In this document: one piece after another, positions 29,389 to 39,899 of the stretch
Layout of the letters: each line of letters starts with the position of its first letter
How positions within the stretch are numbered: position 1 is the stretch's first letter
Source of the DNA: Roseateles subflavus
GTDB lineage: Bacteria > Pseudomonadota > Gammaproteobacteria > Burkholderiales > Burkholderiaceae_C
Reading direction: 5' to 3'
DNA length: 64,000 nt
NCBI RefSeq assembly: GCF_030285365.1
Contig: NZ_JASVDS010000006.1
Location: forward strand, 124,001-188,000
Notes under the pieces: model-generated
What the model saw: the letters and a program-made list of their open reading frames with translations, nothing else
The model's database searches: none
What the model was told of the DNA's origin: nothing
Position numbers and translations under genes: made by a program

Positions 29389-29407
29389 GCTCCCGGGGCC
29401 CGGGAGC
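29389..29407. repeat. Perfect GC palindrome in the purF leader
   Basis: GCTCCCGGG-G-CCCGGGAGC, 9-bp arms around one base, lies 22 nt upstream of the purF start. It may form a leader hairpin or an operator; it does not resemble the PurR consensus. Confidence 0.5.
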
Positions 29408-29445
29408 ACTCGCTACGATACACAGGGCCCGAACGCTTGTGGCGC

Positions 29446-29934
29446 TCAGGCCGGGATGAATTTGTTGACCGATTCCGGCAGCAGCGGCTGCAGCACCCGC
29501 AGCCCGCCCTGCAGCCACGGCGCCAGGGCCGAAGCCCGCCAGGGCTCCGACGTCACCAGCGGCGTCATGCCCACCAGCAGGGCCACCAGCAGCCCGATGA
29601 ACAGGCCGCGCAGGGCGCCGAAGCCACCGCCACCCAGGCGGTCCAGCCAGGACAGCGGCGAGGCCTGGATCAGCGCACGCACCAGCCGCGCCACCAGGCT
29701 CCACACCACCAGGATCACGATGAAGGCCAGCACCAGGCCCGCGGCATGGCTCAGTTGCGGGCCCATGCGCTCCTCGGGCAGCCATCCCTGCACCACCGGC
29801 GCCAGCCAAGGCGACAGCACATAGGCGACGAGCCACCCGCCCAGCGCGAGCACTTCGTAGACGAGCCCCCGCCACAGGCCGACGGCCACCGACAGGCCCA
29901 GCACCACGAGGAATGACAGGTCGACCCACCCCAT
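29446..29934 (-). CDS. cvpA: CvpA family membrane protein
   Basis: A 162-residue inner-membrane protein with four hydrophobic segments. The CvpA-type N-terminus is DLSFLVVLGLSVAVGLWRG, followed by a Gly-rich turn (LGGGGFGALRG). In E. coli cvpA precedes purF and is linked to colicin V production and envelope homeostasis; its molecular function is not settled. It starts 4 nt downstream of the SPOR gene stop, so the two are coupled. Confidence 0.92.
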   Translation of the reverse strand: MGWVDLSFLVVLGLSVAVGLWRGLVYEVLALGGWLVAYVLSPWLAPVVQGWLPEERMGPQLSHAAGLVLAFIVILVVWSLVARLVRALIQASPLSWLDRLGGGGFGALRGLFIGLLVALLVGMTPLVTSEPWRASALAPWLQGGLRVLQPLLPESVNKFIPA

Positions 29935-29938
29935 CGGA

Positions 29939-30865
29939 TCAGAGCGTCAGCACCGTGCCGGCCAGGCCGCTGCCGCGCAGCTTGGCGGCCGCGCGGTCGG
30001 CCTCCTCGCGGCTGGCAAAGGGACCGACGCGCACACGGATGCGCTTGCCGTCCGGTGTCTCGACGGCCTGGGTGTAGGTCTTCAGGCCGAGCTTCTCGAC
30101 CTTGCCGCGCATGTCCTGGGCGGAGCGAGCCTCGGCAAAGGCGCCCACCTGCACGATAAAGCGGGTGCCGGCAGCGTCCGGTGCCTTCTTCTCGGCCGCG
30201 GGCTTGGGCGGCTCACGCCCTTCCAGCAGCGCCATCGCGCGTGCGGCATCGGCCTCGCGGGCATGCTCGGCAGCCTGCCGGGCCTGGGCCTTGTCGGCAG
30301 GCCTGTCTGCCGGCTTCTCAGCGGGCTTCTCGGCAGGCTTGGTGGCTGTCTTGTCAGCGCCCTTCTCTGCCAACTTCTCCGCGGGCTTCTCGGCCACCTT
30401 GTGCGCTTCCGGCTTCGGCTCGGGCTTGCCCGCCGACTCCCTGTGGGTGTCCGGGCGGGATTCGGAATGGCTGTCAGGCTTCGGGGCCTCAAGCGCGCGA
30501 GCGGGCTCGGCGGCCGAGGCCCGGGGGGGCGTGGCCACCTCGTTCACGATGGCCGCGCCGGGCTGTTCCGCGGGCGCTGCTGCCTGCCGCTCGGCAGGGG
30601 ACGGCGTGGCCGTCGCGGGCACATTCAGGGGCGGCAGGCCGTCCTTGCGGGGAATCTCGATGGGAAGGTCCACCGGCACGGGGCGCGGCTGCGTCTCGAA
30701 GACCAGCGGGAAGGTGACCACGCCCACCACGACCAGCACGGCCGCACCGATCAGGCGGCGCCGGGCCCGCAGCCGCAGCTGCTGAACGGAATCGAGCCCT
30801 TCAGCCACCGGCCTGGCTGCCGCCCTGTTGTCCTCGGCACGCTTGAAGAATGACAGCAAACCCAT
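29939..30865 (-). CDS. SPOR domain protein (DedD-like)
   Basis: A 308-residue bitopic inner-membrane protein. A short basic cytoplasmic N-terminus (MGLLSFFKRAED) and one transmembrane helix (RLIGAAVLVVVGVVTFPLVF, about 38-57) are followed by a long Pro/Ala/Lys/Glu-rich linker with repeated A-E-K-P units (about 95-225). The C-terminal SPOR domain (FIVQVGAFAEARSAQDMRGK to the end) binds denuded peptidoglycan at division sites. The gene order folC-dedD-cvpA-purF matches E. coli, supporting a DedD role in cell constriction. Confidence 0.92.
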   Translation of the reverse strand: MGLLSFFKRAEDNRAAARPVAEGLDSVQQLRLRARRRLIGAAVLVVVGVVTFPLVFETQPRPVPVDLPIEIPRKDGLPPLNVPATATPSPAERQAAAPAEQPGAAIVNEVATPPRASAAEPARALEAPKPDSHSESRPDTHRESAGKPEPKPEAHKVAEKPAEKLAEKGADKTATKPAEKPAEKPADRPADKAQARQAAEHAREADAARAMALLEGREPPKPAAEKKAPDAAGTRFIVQVGAFAEARSAQDMRGKVEKLGLKTYTQAVETPDGKRIRVRVGPFASREEADRAAAKLRGSGLAGTVLTL

Positions 30866-30952
30866 GTGTGATGCGGCACCTCGGAGCGCCGGAGATGGAC
30901 AGCGGCACGGCCGCGAGAGAGGGGCGTTGGCGCCGGACTCAGCAGACCGTGC

Positions 30953-32290
30953 TCAGGGCTTGTCAGCCGCTGGGCCGGCCACCAGGCGGGGCACGCCGTC
31001 CTTCAGCACACCACCCACGGTGTAGAAGGAACCAAAGACCAGAATTCTATCAGCGGGGTCCGATGCCGCCGCCGCCGCCGCAAGGGCCGACCGCGGGTCG
31101 GCATGCACGGCCACGGACACGTCCTTGGGCGCCTTCAGCACCCCCTGCGACTGCAGCGCGGCGAAGCGCTCGGCCAGGGCCTCGCCCGTCGCCGCACGCG
31201 GCAGCGGGAGGTCACAGAAATGCCAGTGGTCCACCAGGGGCGCGATACGCACCAGGATCTCGGCAAGGTCCTTGTCCGCCATGGCACCGAACACCGCATG
31301 GGTGCGCGGGAAGAAGCCCATCTGGTCGAGGTTCTGGGCCAATGCGGCGATGGCATGCGGGTTGTGCGCCACATCCAGCACCAGGGCCGGCTGCCCCGGC
31401 ACCACCTGGAAGCGCCCGGGCAGCTCGACCAGAGCCAGCCCCGTGCGCACCGCCTGAGCACTGATGGGCAGCTGCTCGAAGAGTGCCTCGAACACGGCCA
31501 GGACACCGGCTGCGTTGAGCAGCTGGTTCACGCCCCGCAGCGCCGGGAAGGCAAGGCCGCTGAACTTGCGGCTGCGCCCGGCCCACTGCCACTGCTGGCG
31601 ATCACCGCCGTAGCTGAAGTCCTGGCCGAGCTGACGCAGGTCCGCGCCCACCGCGGCGGCATGGGCCGCCAGGCTCGCGGGCGGCATCGGATCGCTCACC
31701 ACGACCGGCTTGCCCGGACGCATGATGTGCGCCTTTTCGCGGCCGACAGACTCGCGGTCCGGCCCGAGGTACTCGACATGGTCGAGGTCGATGCTGGTGA
31801 TGACGGCACAGTCCGCATCGAGGGTATTGACCGCATCCAGTCGCCCGCCCAGGCCAACCTCGAGGATCACGAGGTCCAGCGACTCCGCCGCCAGACGGCT
31901 CAGGATGGCCAGCGTCGTGAACTCGAAGTAGGTCAGCGCGACGTCACCTCGGGCGGCCTCGACGGCCTCGAAGTGCGGCAGGAGGCTGCCGGCGTCCACG
32001 GGAGCGCCGCCCACGCGGCAACGTTCCTGGAAGTGCACCAGGTGCGGCTTGATATAGAGCCCGACACGGTAGCCGGCCTGCAGGGCGATGGACTCGAGCA
32101 TGGCGCAGGTCGAGCCCTTGCCGTTGGTGCCCGCCACCATCACGACCGGCGCCTCGAAGCGCAGACCCAGGCGATCGCGCAGCGCATTGACCCGCGCCAG
32201 GGTCATGTCGATTTCCTTGGGATGCAGGCGCTCGCAGTGGGCCAGCCAGTCATCCAGGCGCTGCTGCGCGTCACTCGGTGCGGTCGTCAT
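30953..32290 (-). CDS. folC: Bifunctional dihydrofolate synthase / folylpolyglutamate synthase
   Basis: A Mur-ligase-like enzyme of 445 residues that adds glutamate to dihydropteroate and then to tetrahydrofolates. The ATP loop is VAGTNGKGST (about 46-55); further family features are VGLYIKPHLVHFQER, ILEVGLGGRLDAVN and VITSIDLDHVEYLG. The start at 32290 (MTTAPSDAQQRLDDWL) leaves the N-terminal helix that precedes the catalytic domain; the frame open to 32341 is a non-conserved extension. It lies 70 nt after accD, the classic accD-folC arrangement. Confidence 0.96.
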   Translation of the reverse strand: MTTAPSDAQQRLDDWLAHCERLHPKEIDMTLARVNALRDRLGLRFEAPVVMVAGTNGKGSTCAMLESIALQAGYRVGLYIKPHLVHFQERCRVGGAPVDAGSLLPHFEAVEAARGDVALTYFEFTTLAILSRLAAESLDLVILEVGLGGRLDAVNTLDADCAVITSIDLDHVEYLGPDRESVGREKAHIMRPGKPVVVSDPMPPASLAAHAAAVGADLRQLGQDFSYGGDRQQWQWAGRSRKFSGLAFPALRGVNQLLNAAGVLAVFEALFEQLPISAQAVRTGLALVELPGRFQVVPGQPALVLDVAHNPHAIAALAQNLDQMGFFPRTHAVFGAMADKDLAEILVRIAPLVDHWHFCDLPLPRAATGEALAERFAALQSQGVLKAPKDVSVAVHADPRSALAAAAAASDPADRILVFGSFYTVGGVLKDGVPRLVAGPAADKP

Positions 32291-32360
32291 GGGCAAAAGG
32301 GGTTCGGAATGCAAACGGCCAGGCACGCTGCCTGGCCGCAAGGGAGTTGACGCTGCCGGC

Positions 32361-33233
32361 TCAGGCGACGGCGTCCGAGCTCTGGCGCTGGAGCATGGCC
32401 AGCTGGCGGGCGATGGTCTCGCGCAGCTGGCGGCGGTCCACGATCATGTCCACGGCGCCCTTTTCCATCAGGAACTCGGCGCGCTGGAAGCCCGGGGGCA
32501 GCTTCTCGCGCACGGTGTTCTCGATCACGCGGGGGCCGGCAAAGCCGATCAGGGCCTTGGGCTCGGCGATGACGATGTCGCCCACGAAGGCGAAGGACGC
32601 CGAAACCCCACCCATGGTCGGGTCGGTCAGCACGCTGATGTAGGGCAGCTTGGCCTTGGCCAGGCGGGTCAGCGCCGCGTTGGTCTTGGCCATCTGCATC
32701 AGCGAGAGCAGGCCTTCCTGCATGCGGGCACCGCCGGTGGCGGTGAAGCAGATGAAGGGCGTCTTCTGCTCCAGGGCCGTCTCGACGCCGCGCGCGAAGC
32801 GCTCGCCGACCACGGAGCCCATGGAGCCCCCCATGAAGTCGAACTCGAAGCAGGCCGCCACGACGGGCACGCTCATCACGGCCCCACCCATCACCACCAG
32901 GGCGTCGGTCTCGCCGGTGGTTTCCAGGGCTTCCTTGAGACGGTCCGGGTATTTCTTGCTGTCCTTGAACTTCAGGGCGTCGACCGGGAGGATCTCCTGA
33001 CCAACCTCATAGCGCCCTTCCCCGTCCAGGAAGGCATTCAGGCGCGCGCGGGCGCCGATGCGGTGGTGGTGGCTGCACTTGGGGCAGACGTTGATGTTCT
33101 GCTCCAGGTCGGTCTTGTAGAGCACCGTCTCGCAGGACGGGCACTTGATCCACAGCCCTTCAGGCACGGTGCGACGCTCGGCGGCCTCGCTTTGCTGCAT
33201 CTTGGGCGGCAGAAGTTTCTCAAGCCAACTCAT
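32361..33233 (-). CDS. accD: Acetyl-CoA carboxylase carboxyltransferase subunit beta
   Basis: The beta subunit of the carboxyltransferase that makes malonyl-CoA for fatty acid synthesis, 290 residues. The N-terminal C4 zinc ribbon is complete (Cys31, Cys34, Cys50, Cys53 in [10 protein letters not shown]...CPKC). The crotonase-like core carries [24 protein letters not shown] and ADPTMGGV-type segments ([13 protein letters not shown]). It forms an alpha2-beta2 unit with AccA, which is encoded elsewhere. It stands 83 nt after trpA. Confidence 0.97.
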   Translation of the reverse strand: MSWLEKLLPPKMQQSEAAERRTVPEGLWIKCPSCETVLYKTDLEQNINVCPKCSHHHRIGARARLNAFLDGEGRYEVGQEILPVDALKFKDSKKYPDRLKEALETTGETDALVVMGGAVMSVPVVAACFEFDFMGGSMGSVVGERFARGVETALEQKTPFICFTATGGARMQEGLLSLMQMAKTNAALTRLAKAKLPYISVLTDPTMGGVSASFAFVGDIVIAEPKALIGFAGPRVIENTVREKLPPGFQRAEFLMEKGAVDMIVDRRQLRETIARQLAMLQRQSSDAVA

Positions 33234-33316
33234 GGGCAGACTCCTTCGTCTCAGGTCTCGTTGTCAGGTGCCGCGCCGCCTCGTGGGCAGCCCGGCACCG
33301 GGGTCATCAAGGGGCG

Positions 33317-34122
33317 TCAGCCGCGCGGCAAGGCGTCGAGCGCCTCGCGGATCTCGCGGATGAAGGCCGCCCCCGTGGAGGCCACATTATCGCGTGCTTC
33401 GACCTCCAGCAGCTGCACGAGGCGGGAACCGATCACCACGGCGTCGGAAACCCGGGCCACGGCCTGGGCGGTGGCCGCGTCGCGAATGCCGAATCCCACC
33501 CCCACCGGCACCGGGACCTGGGCCCGGATGCGAGGCACCATGCGGGCCACGGCGTCGGTGTCGAGGTGCCCGGCCCCCGTCACGCCCTTGAGCGAGACGT
33601 AGTAGACATAGCCGCTCGCCACCTTGCCGACGCTGGCCATGCGCTCGTCCGTGGACGTCGGGGCCAGCAGGAAGATGGGATCCAGCCCGGCGGACTTCAT
33701 CAGCCCGGCGAAGGCCTCGCACTCCTCGGGCGGATAGTCGACGACCAGCACGCCGTCCACGCCGGCGGCCTTGGCATCGGCCACGAAGGCTGCCTGGCCG
33801 TAGCGCTCGACCGGGTTGGCATACCCCATCAGCACGACGGGCGTCTCGGCGTCCTGTTCGCGGAAGGCCCGCACATAGGCCAGCACCTGCTTCAGCCCGA
33901 TGCCATGCGTCAAGGCACGCTCGGCGGCCTTCTGGATGACCGGACCGTCGGCCATGGGGTCGGAGAACGGCACGCCCAGCTCGATCACGTCCGCACCGGC
34001 GCCTGCCATGGCATGCATCAGCTCCACGGTGCAGTCCGGGTACGGGTCGCCGGCGGTGACATAGGGGATCAGGGCCTTGCGACCTTGCGCGGCGAGGCGG
34101 GCGAACGTGGCCTGGATGCGGC

Positions 34123-34126
<4 letters not shown>
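33317..34126 (-). CDS. trpA: Tryptophan synthase alpha subunit
   Basis: The TIM-barrel subunit (269 residues) that cleaves indole-3-glycerol phosphate to indole and glyceraldehyde phosphate. The catalytic Glu is in [17 protein letters not shown] (about residue 50) and the catalytic Asp in the [11 protein letters not shown] loop. The phosphate-binding GVGFGIRD segment is near residue 212. The start at 34126 ([11 protein letters not shown]) overlaps the trpB stop by 4 nt, so the subunits are made in a coupled manner. The longer frame upstream is antisense-like noise within trpB. Confidence 0.97.
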
Positions 34127-35421
<1,295 letters not shown>

Positions 35422-35465
35422 GGTGATTCTCTCTTCAGAAGGCCGGGCCGCCCGTCACGGGGGCC

Positions 35466-36107
35466 TCAGCCGGCATCTTCCAGGCGAGCGTCCGCTTCCC
35501 GGACGGCCTCGCAGAACTGACGCATCAGCAGCGGGTTCTTGAGGCCCTTGGCCTCTTCCACCCCGGAGCTGACGTCAACGGCCCAGGGCCGGACGCGAAG
35601 AATCCCTTCGATCACATTTCCGGCATGCAACCCACCAGACAAAACGACTGGAGAGGGCACGTTTCGAGGAAGCAGTGACCAATCGAAGACCTTTCCACCA
35701 CCACCATAGCCCTCGACGTGGGCGTCGACGAGCATGGCCTGGGCGCTTGAGAATTGTTGGGCGAAGTCTAGCAAATCAAAGCCGGGGCTCATGCGGGCTG
35801 CGCGAATGTAGGGGCGCGCATGCCGTTCGCATTGCGGCGGCGTCTCGTCGCCATGGAACTGCAGCAGCAGATTGGGCAGGGCCGCCAGCGCCTCGGCCAG
35901 CAGGGCATCGTCGGCATTGACGAAGAGGCCGACGGGCGTCACGAAGGGCGGCAGGCGCCGCGCCAGTTCGGCCGCGCGCAGCGGGCTGACGTAGCGCGGG
36001 CTCTTCTCGTAGAGGACGAAGCCGATGGCGTCCGCGCCAGCCTGCACGGCGAAGTCGACGTCCTGCTCGCGGGTCAGCCCGCAGATCTTGATGCGTGTTC
36101 GTGTCAT
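35466..36107 (-). CDS. trpF: Phosphoribosylanthranilate isomerase
   Basis: A TIM-barrel isomerase of 213 residues in tryptophan synthesis. The catalytic Cys is in RIKICGLTREQD (residues 4-15) and the catalytic Asp in the AMLVDAHVEGYGGGGKVFDW segment. VLSGGLHAGNV and AVDVSSGVE carry the phosphate site. The start at 36107 is fixed by the conserved N-terminus. It precedes trpB by 44 nt; trpC and trpE are not in the window, so the trp genes are split, as usual in Burkholderiales. Confidence 0.96.
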   Translation of the reverse strand: MTRTRIKICGLTREQDVDFAVQAGADAIGFVLYEKSPRYVSPLRAAELARRLPPFVTPVGLFVNADDALLAEALAALPNLLLQFHGDETPPQCERHARPYIRAARMSPGFDLLDFAQQFSSAQAMLVDAHVEGYGGGGKVFDWSLLPRNVPSPVVLSGGLHAGNVIEGILRVRPWAVDVSSGVEEAKGLKNPLLMRQFCEAVREADARLEDAG

Positions 36108-36141
36108 GGCGGCGCTCCTTGGCTGCCGGGTGTCCGAGGGA

Positions 36142-36930
36142 TCAGGGCAGCCAGTCCATGGCGGCCGTGCGCTCCGGCAGTCCCAGATGAGCATCGTAGT
36201 ACGGCCCCAGGAAGTAGAGGCCTGCCGGCGAGAAGGTGGGCGCCGCCGCCTGTCGGCTGCGAGCGGCCAGCACCTCCGCCATCCACTCGGGCGGCTTCAG
36301 GCCGCTGCCGATGGTGATCAGGCAGCCCATGAGGTTGCGCACCATGTGATGCAGGAAGGCAGAGGCATCGAACTCGAAGCGCCAGTAGGCGCCGCGTCGA
36401 TGGATGTCGATGGCGCGCAGCACCTTCACGGGCGAGTTCGCCTGGCATTCGGCCGAGCGGAAGGAGGAGAAGTCATGCTCGCCGAGCAGGTACTGGACGG
36501 CCGCCCGCATGGCCTCGCCATCCAGCGGGCGGAAGACCCAGCCACAGGCACCGCTCTCGATGGCGGGACGCACGGCGGACTCCAGCAGCAGATAGGCGTA
36601 GCGCCGGCCCCTGGCCTGGTTGCGCGCATGGAAGTCCGCCCCCGGGAAGGCACACCATTGGATGGCGATGTCCGGCGGCAGGTAGCGGTTGGTGCCACGC
36701 ACCCAGGAGAACGGCTCGCGCACGGCGTCGGTGTCGAAGTGCACGACCTGGTTGAGGCCGTGCACGCCCGTGTCGGTGCGGCCGGCGCAGATCGTGCGCA
36801 GCGGCGCGTCGGCAAACTGCGAGAGCGCCTTCTCCAGCGCGTCCTGCACCGTGCGGCCATTGGGCTGGGACTGCCAGCCGAGATAGCCCTCCCCCCGGTA
36901 ACTGACCCCGAGGGCCACGCGCTGCGTCAT
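36142..36930 (-). CDS. truA: tRNA pseudouridine(38-40) synthase
   Basis: TruA modifies uridines 38-40 in the anticodon arm of many tRNAs. The product has 262 residues, with the catalytic Asp53 in CAGRTDTGVHG and further family segments (RYLPPDIAI, FHARNQARGRRYAYLL, DASAFLHHMVRN). I chose ATG 36930 because GAGGA precedes it at good spacing; an ATG at 36954 has none. It is 34 nt upstream of trpF, so truA-trpF-trpB-trpA form one run. Confidence 0.96.
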   Translation of the reverse strand: MTQRVALGVSYRGEGYLGWQSQPNGRTVQDALEKALSQFADAPLRTICAGRTDTGVHGLNQVVHFDTDAVREPFSWVRGTNRYLPPDIAIQWCAFPGADFHARNQARGRRYAYLLLESAVRPAIESGACGWVFRPLDGEAMRAAVQYLLGEHDFSSFRSAECQANSPVKVLRAIDIHRRGAYWRFEFDASAFLHHMVRNLMGCLITIGSGLKPPEWMAEVLAARSRQAAAPTFSPAGLYFLGPYYDAHLGLPERTAAMDWLP

Positions 36931-36996
36931 CGATCCATCCTCATCCGGTTTCATGCGTCGGCCCAAGCCCCCACAGGCCCTGCCCTCGCGGGCAAG

Positions 36997-37027
36997 AAAA
37001 AAGGCGCCCGACTCGCGGACGCCTTCT
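36997..37027 (-). terminator. Terminator of fimV
   Basis: On the minus strand AAGGCGTCCG, a 5-nt loop and CGGGCGCCTT (one G-U pair) are followed by a T-run. It lies about 45 nt after the fimV stop and separates it from truA. Confidence 0.88.
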
Positions 37028-37069
37028 GATTGTCGCGGACATGGCGCCGCGCTGGCGACTGGCCGCCGG

Positions 37070-39649
37070 TCAGCGCAATTCGTCCAGCATCGACTGGGCC
37101 TTGACGCGCAGATTGCCTTCCGCCTTCAGGACCAGCTCCTGCAGCACGTCGCGGGCACCCTCGACGTCACCGATCTGGCGGAACTCCTCAGCCAGCTCCA
37201 GCTGGCGCTGCAGCGGGTCGCCTTCGTCGTCGGCCAGGGCATCGATGGCATCGGCCAGCTGGTCCGCGGCGCTGCGCACCGGGGTGTCGGCCCCGCGCTG
37301 GTCAGCGACGGTCGACACGGCGGCCGGCTCGTCCGTGGCGGGCAGATCCAGGTCGATGGACGAGAGGTCGAAGTCCAGGCTCTGCGCGTCAGGCGGCAGC
37401 GGTGCAGCAGCGGTCGCGGCATCGAAGTCACCCAGCTCGTTCAGGTCGAACTCGAGGTCCGTCGCGGCAGCCTTGGCGGATTCCGGCAGCTTGACGCCGC
37501 CCAGGTCCACGTCCATGCGCAGCGGGGCCTGAGCCGCCGCGGCGGGCATGGCCTGCGTGGCCTGCATGGAGCTGCTCGAGCCGCCCAGGTCCAGGTCCAG
37601 ATCCAGGTCGAGGCTGCTGGCAGGGCCAGGATCCGTGGCGGCCAGCGGCGTGCCCATCATGCCGGCCGAGGCCGGCAGCGTGGTCGCGTTCATGGGCTCG
37701 GGACGCTGCTCGGCATCGCCGGCGGCCAGGGCTGCGGGCATGCCGCCGGGCTGGTAGAGCGGATGGTCGGGATCGATCTGGCGACCGAGCTCCTGCACCT
37801 TCGGCCAGTCCTCGCCCTGCCCTTGCGTCTCGGCATAGAGCTGCGCGGCCAGTTGCTCGTAGGCCTTGGTGTCACGGCGCTTGGCGTAGACCTCCAGCAG
37901 CTTCAGGCGGATGGCCAGACGCTCCGGATTGGCACGCAGCGCCTCCTTGAGGATTTCCTCGGCCTGCAGGTCCCGGCCGTAGGCCAGGTACACGTCGGCT
38001 TCGGCCACCGGATCGACATCGCCGATGGCGTCAAGCTGGCTCAGCGAGTAGCTCATGGAGCTCTGGCTGGAATTGCCCGACTCGCGGGTGTCGATGCGCT
38101 GGCCGCCGCTGGCGCCGAAGAACGAATCCGGCTGCAGACGGCTTTCGGTGAAGGCGGTCTCGGCCTTGAACTCAGGGCGGCGGTTGCGCAGGCGCATCAG
38201 GCCGAAACCACCCAGCGCCACCACGACGATGCCGGCCAGGATGGGCAGGATCGGGCCGTCGGTCAGCGAATCCAGGAAGCTCGGCTCGGGCGTCGGGGCC
38301 GGCATGGGGGCGGGCTTCGGACGCGATGCGGCCGGCTTCGGCGCACTGGCAGCCGACGCCGCCTCGGACGCCGGCGCAGGCACGGACGCCGCCGGGCTGG
38401 GCATGCTGGCCGGCGTGGGCATCACGGCCGGCAGTGCCACGGCGGGAGCCGGTGCAGGAGCCGGAGCCGGGGCGGGAGCCGGCACAGGAGCGGCGGCAGG
38501 CGCGGTCGCGGCCGGCTTGGTCTGGGTGGAGAGCTTCTTCAGCTCTTCCACGTTGCGGGTCAGCTCCGCCACGCGGGCCGCGGAGTCCTTCTTCTCGGTG
38601 TCCTTGGACGCCTTGACCTCGGCACTGGCGGCGGCGCTGGGCTTGCTGAGGGTCAGCTTGTCCGGCGCGGCGGCAGCGGCCGGCTTCTTGTCGGCCACTT
38701 CGGCCTGGACACGGCCCTTGGCCGACTTGTCGCTCTCTTCCTGACGGATGAGCGGCGCGCCCGTGGCCAGGCGTTGACGGTAGCTGTTGAAGTCCGCACT
38801 CTGGGCCTGGATGACCTGGCGGGCCTCGGCGGCGCTGAGCTCGCCGAGCTTGTCGCTGCCCGGCACCTTCAGCACCACGCCGGCCTTCAGCCGGTTCATG
38901 TTGTTGTCGACGAAGGCGTCCGGATTGGCGCGATACAGGCCGACCAGCATCTGGTCGAGCGAGATGCCATCCACCTGGGTCTTGTTGGCGATGCGGGACA
39001 GGGTGTCGCCCGGCTTGACGGCGTAGTCGCTCGCAGCCGTCGGAGACACCGGTGCCGGCGCGGGGGCGGGCTTGGGCTCTGCCGCAGCCCGGGGGGCCGG
39101 TGCCGGGGCCGGCGTCGGCGCAGCCGGACGCTGGGCCGCGGGGCGCTGGGCCGGCAGGGCCTTGGCATCCGTCGGCGCTGCGGCAATGACCGGCGCCGTC
39201 GTGACCTCGCTGGGTGCCGTGGGGCGGTTCAGCGCGGGGGGATCGAACAGCAGCGTGTACTCGCGGGTCAGGCGGCCGGACGACCAGTTCAGCTCCAGGA
39301 TCAGGTCGACAAACGGTTCCTGCACGGCGCGATCACTGGTGATGCGCAGATAGGGGCGCCCGTCGGCCCGGCGCAGCAGCTGGACCTGGGTGGACGTCAG
39401 CACCGAATTGAACTCGACGCCGCTGGCGCGGTAGACATCCGGATTGGCGATGCGGACCTTCAGCGAGCCGGCCTCTTCGGCCGAAAGGCTGCTCACATCG
39501 ATCTCGGCCTTGAGCGTCTCGCCCAATGCAGACTGGACCTTTGAGCTACCCAGCCCGAGGCCCCAGGCCTGCAAACTGGCCAGAGACAACGCGGCCACCG
39601 CAACGCGGGTCAAGGCAAAGCGCCCGAAAGCGCGAGAGTACTTGTTCAA
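37070..39649 (-). CDS. fimV: FimV/HubP family polar landmark protein
   Basis: A large bitopic inner-membrane protein (about 859 residues). A signal peptide is followed by the FimV N-terminal domain (LGLGSSKVQSALGETLKAEI), a LysM peptidoglycan-binding domain (YAVKPGDTLSRIANKTQ, about 210-260) and a coiled-coil segment (RVAELTRNVEELKKLS). A Pro/Ala linker, one transmembrane helix (ILPILAGIVVVALGGFGLM, about 465-485), TPR-like helices and the acidic cytoplasmic C-terminal FimV domain (DVEGARDVLQELVLKAEG) complete it. Such proteins organise cell poles, type IV pili and flagella. No ATG is available; TTG 39649 with GGGGG upstream is preferred over TTG 39661. The gene order asd-fimV-truA is conserved. 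Confidence 0.93.
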   Translation of the reverse strand: MNKYSRAFGRFALTRVAVAALSLASLQAWGLGLGSSKVQSALGETLKAEIDVSSLSAEEAGSLKVRIANPDVYRASGVEFNSVLTSTQVQLLRRADGRPYLRITSDRAVQEPFVDLILELNWSSGRLTREYTLLFDPPALNRPTAPSEVTTAPVIAAAPTDAKALPAQRPAAQRPAAPTPAPAPAPRAAAEPKPAPAPAPVSPTAASDYAVKPGDTLSRIANKTQVDGISLDQMLVGLYRANPDAFVDNNMNRLKAGVVLKVPGSDKLGELSAAEARQVIQAQSADFNSYRQRLATGAPLIRQEESDKSAKGRVQAEVADKKPAAAAAPDKLTLSKPSAAASAEVKASKDTEKKDSAARVAELTRNVEELKKLSTQTKPAATAPAAAPVPAPAPAPAPAPAPAVALPAVMPTPASMPSPAASVPAPASEAASAASAPKPAASRPKPAPMPAPTPEPSFLDSLTDGPILPILAGIVVVALGGFGLMRLRNRRPEFKAETAFTESRLQPDSFFGASGGQRIDTRESGNSSQSSMSYSLSQLDAIGDVDPVAEADVYLAYGRDLQAEEILKEALRANPERLAIRLKLLEVYAKRRDTKAYEQLAAQLYAETQGQGEDWPKVQELGRQIDPDHPLYQPGGMPAALAAGDAEQRPEPMNATTLPASAGMMGTPLAATDPGPASSLDLDLDLDLGGSSSSMQATQAMPAAAAQAPLRMDVDLGGVKLPESAKAAATDLEFDLNELGDFDAATAAAPLPPDAQSLDFDLSSIDLDLPATDEPAAVSTVADQRGADTPVRSAADQLADAIDALADDEGDPLQRQLELAEEFRQIGDVEGARDVLQELVLKAEGNLRVKAQSMLDELR

Positions 39650-39664
39650 GGCGTCCCCCAAAGC

Positions 39665-39693
39665 AACAAAGCGGGCACCCCAGGGTGTCCGCC
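39665..39693 (-). terminator. Hairpin between asd and fimV
   Basis: On the minus strand GCGGACACCC pairs with GGTGCCCGC (one G-U/mismatch) and is followed by TTTGTT. It ends about 16 nt before the fimV start and could be the asd terminator or a leader structure controlling fimV. Confidence 0.45.
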
Positions 39694-39899
39694 CGTTTCG
39701 ACGATGTTTGTTATGTGGTTCACAGCCCTCGGGATGCTGTCGTACACGGCTTCAGCGCTGCAGAAATCACAACAGCGTCAAGCATATACGCCTGACAACT
39801 CATGCAAAGGCTGAATTTCACCCTTGACAAGCGTCTGGTTCACCAGCCGTTACCAGCTGTCGCATGTGGACAACGGGTAACGGCAGTCATGCAGGGATT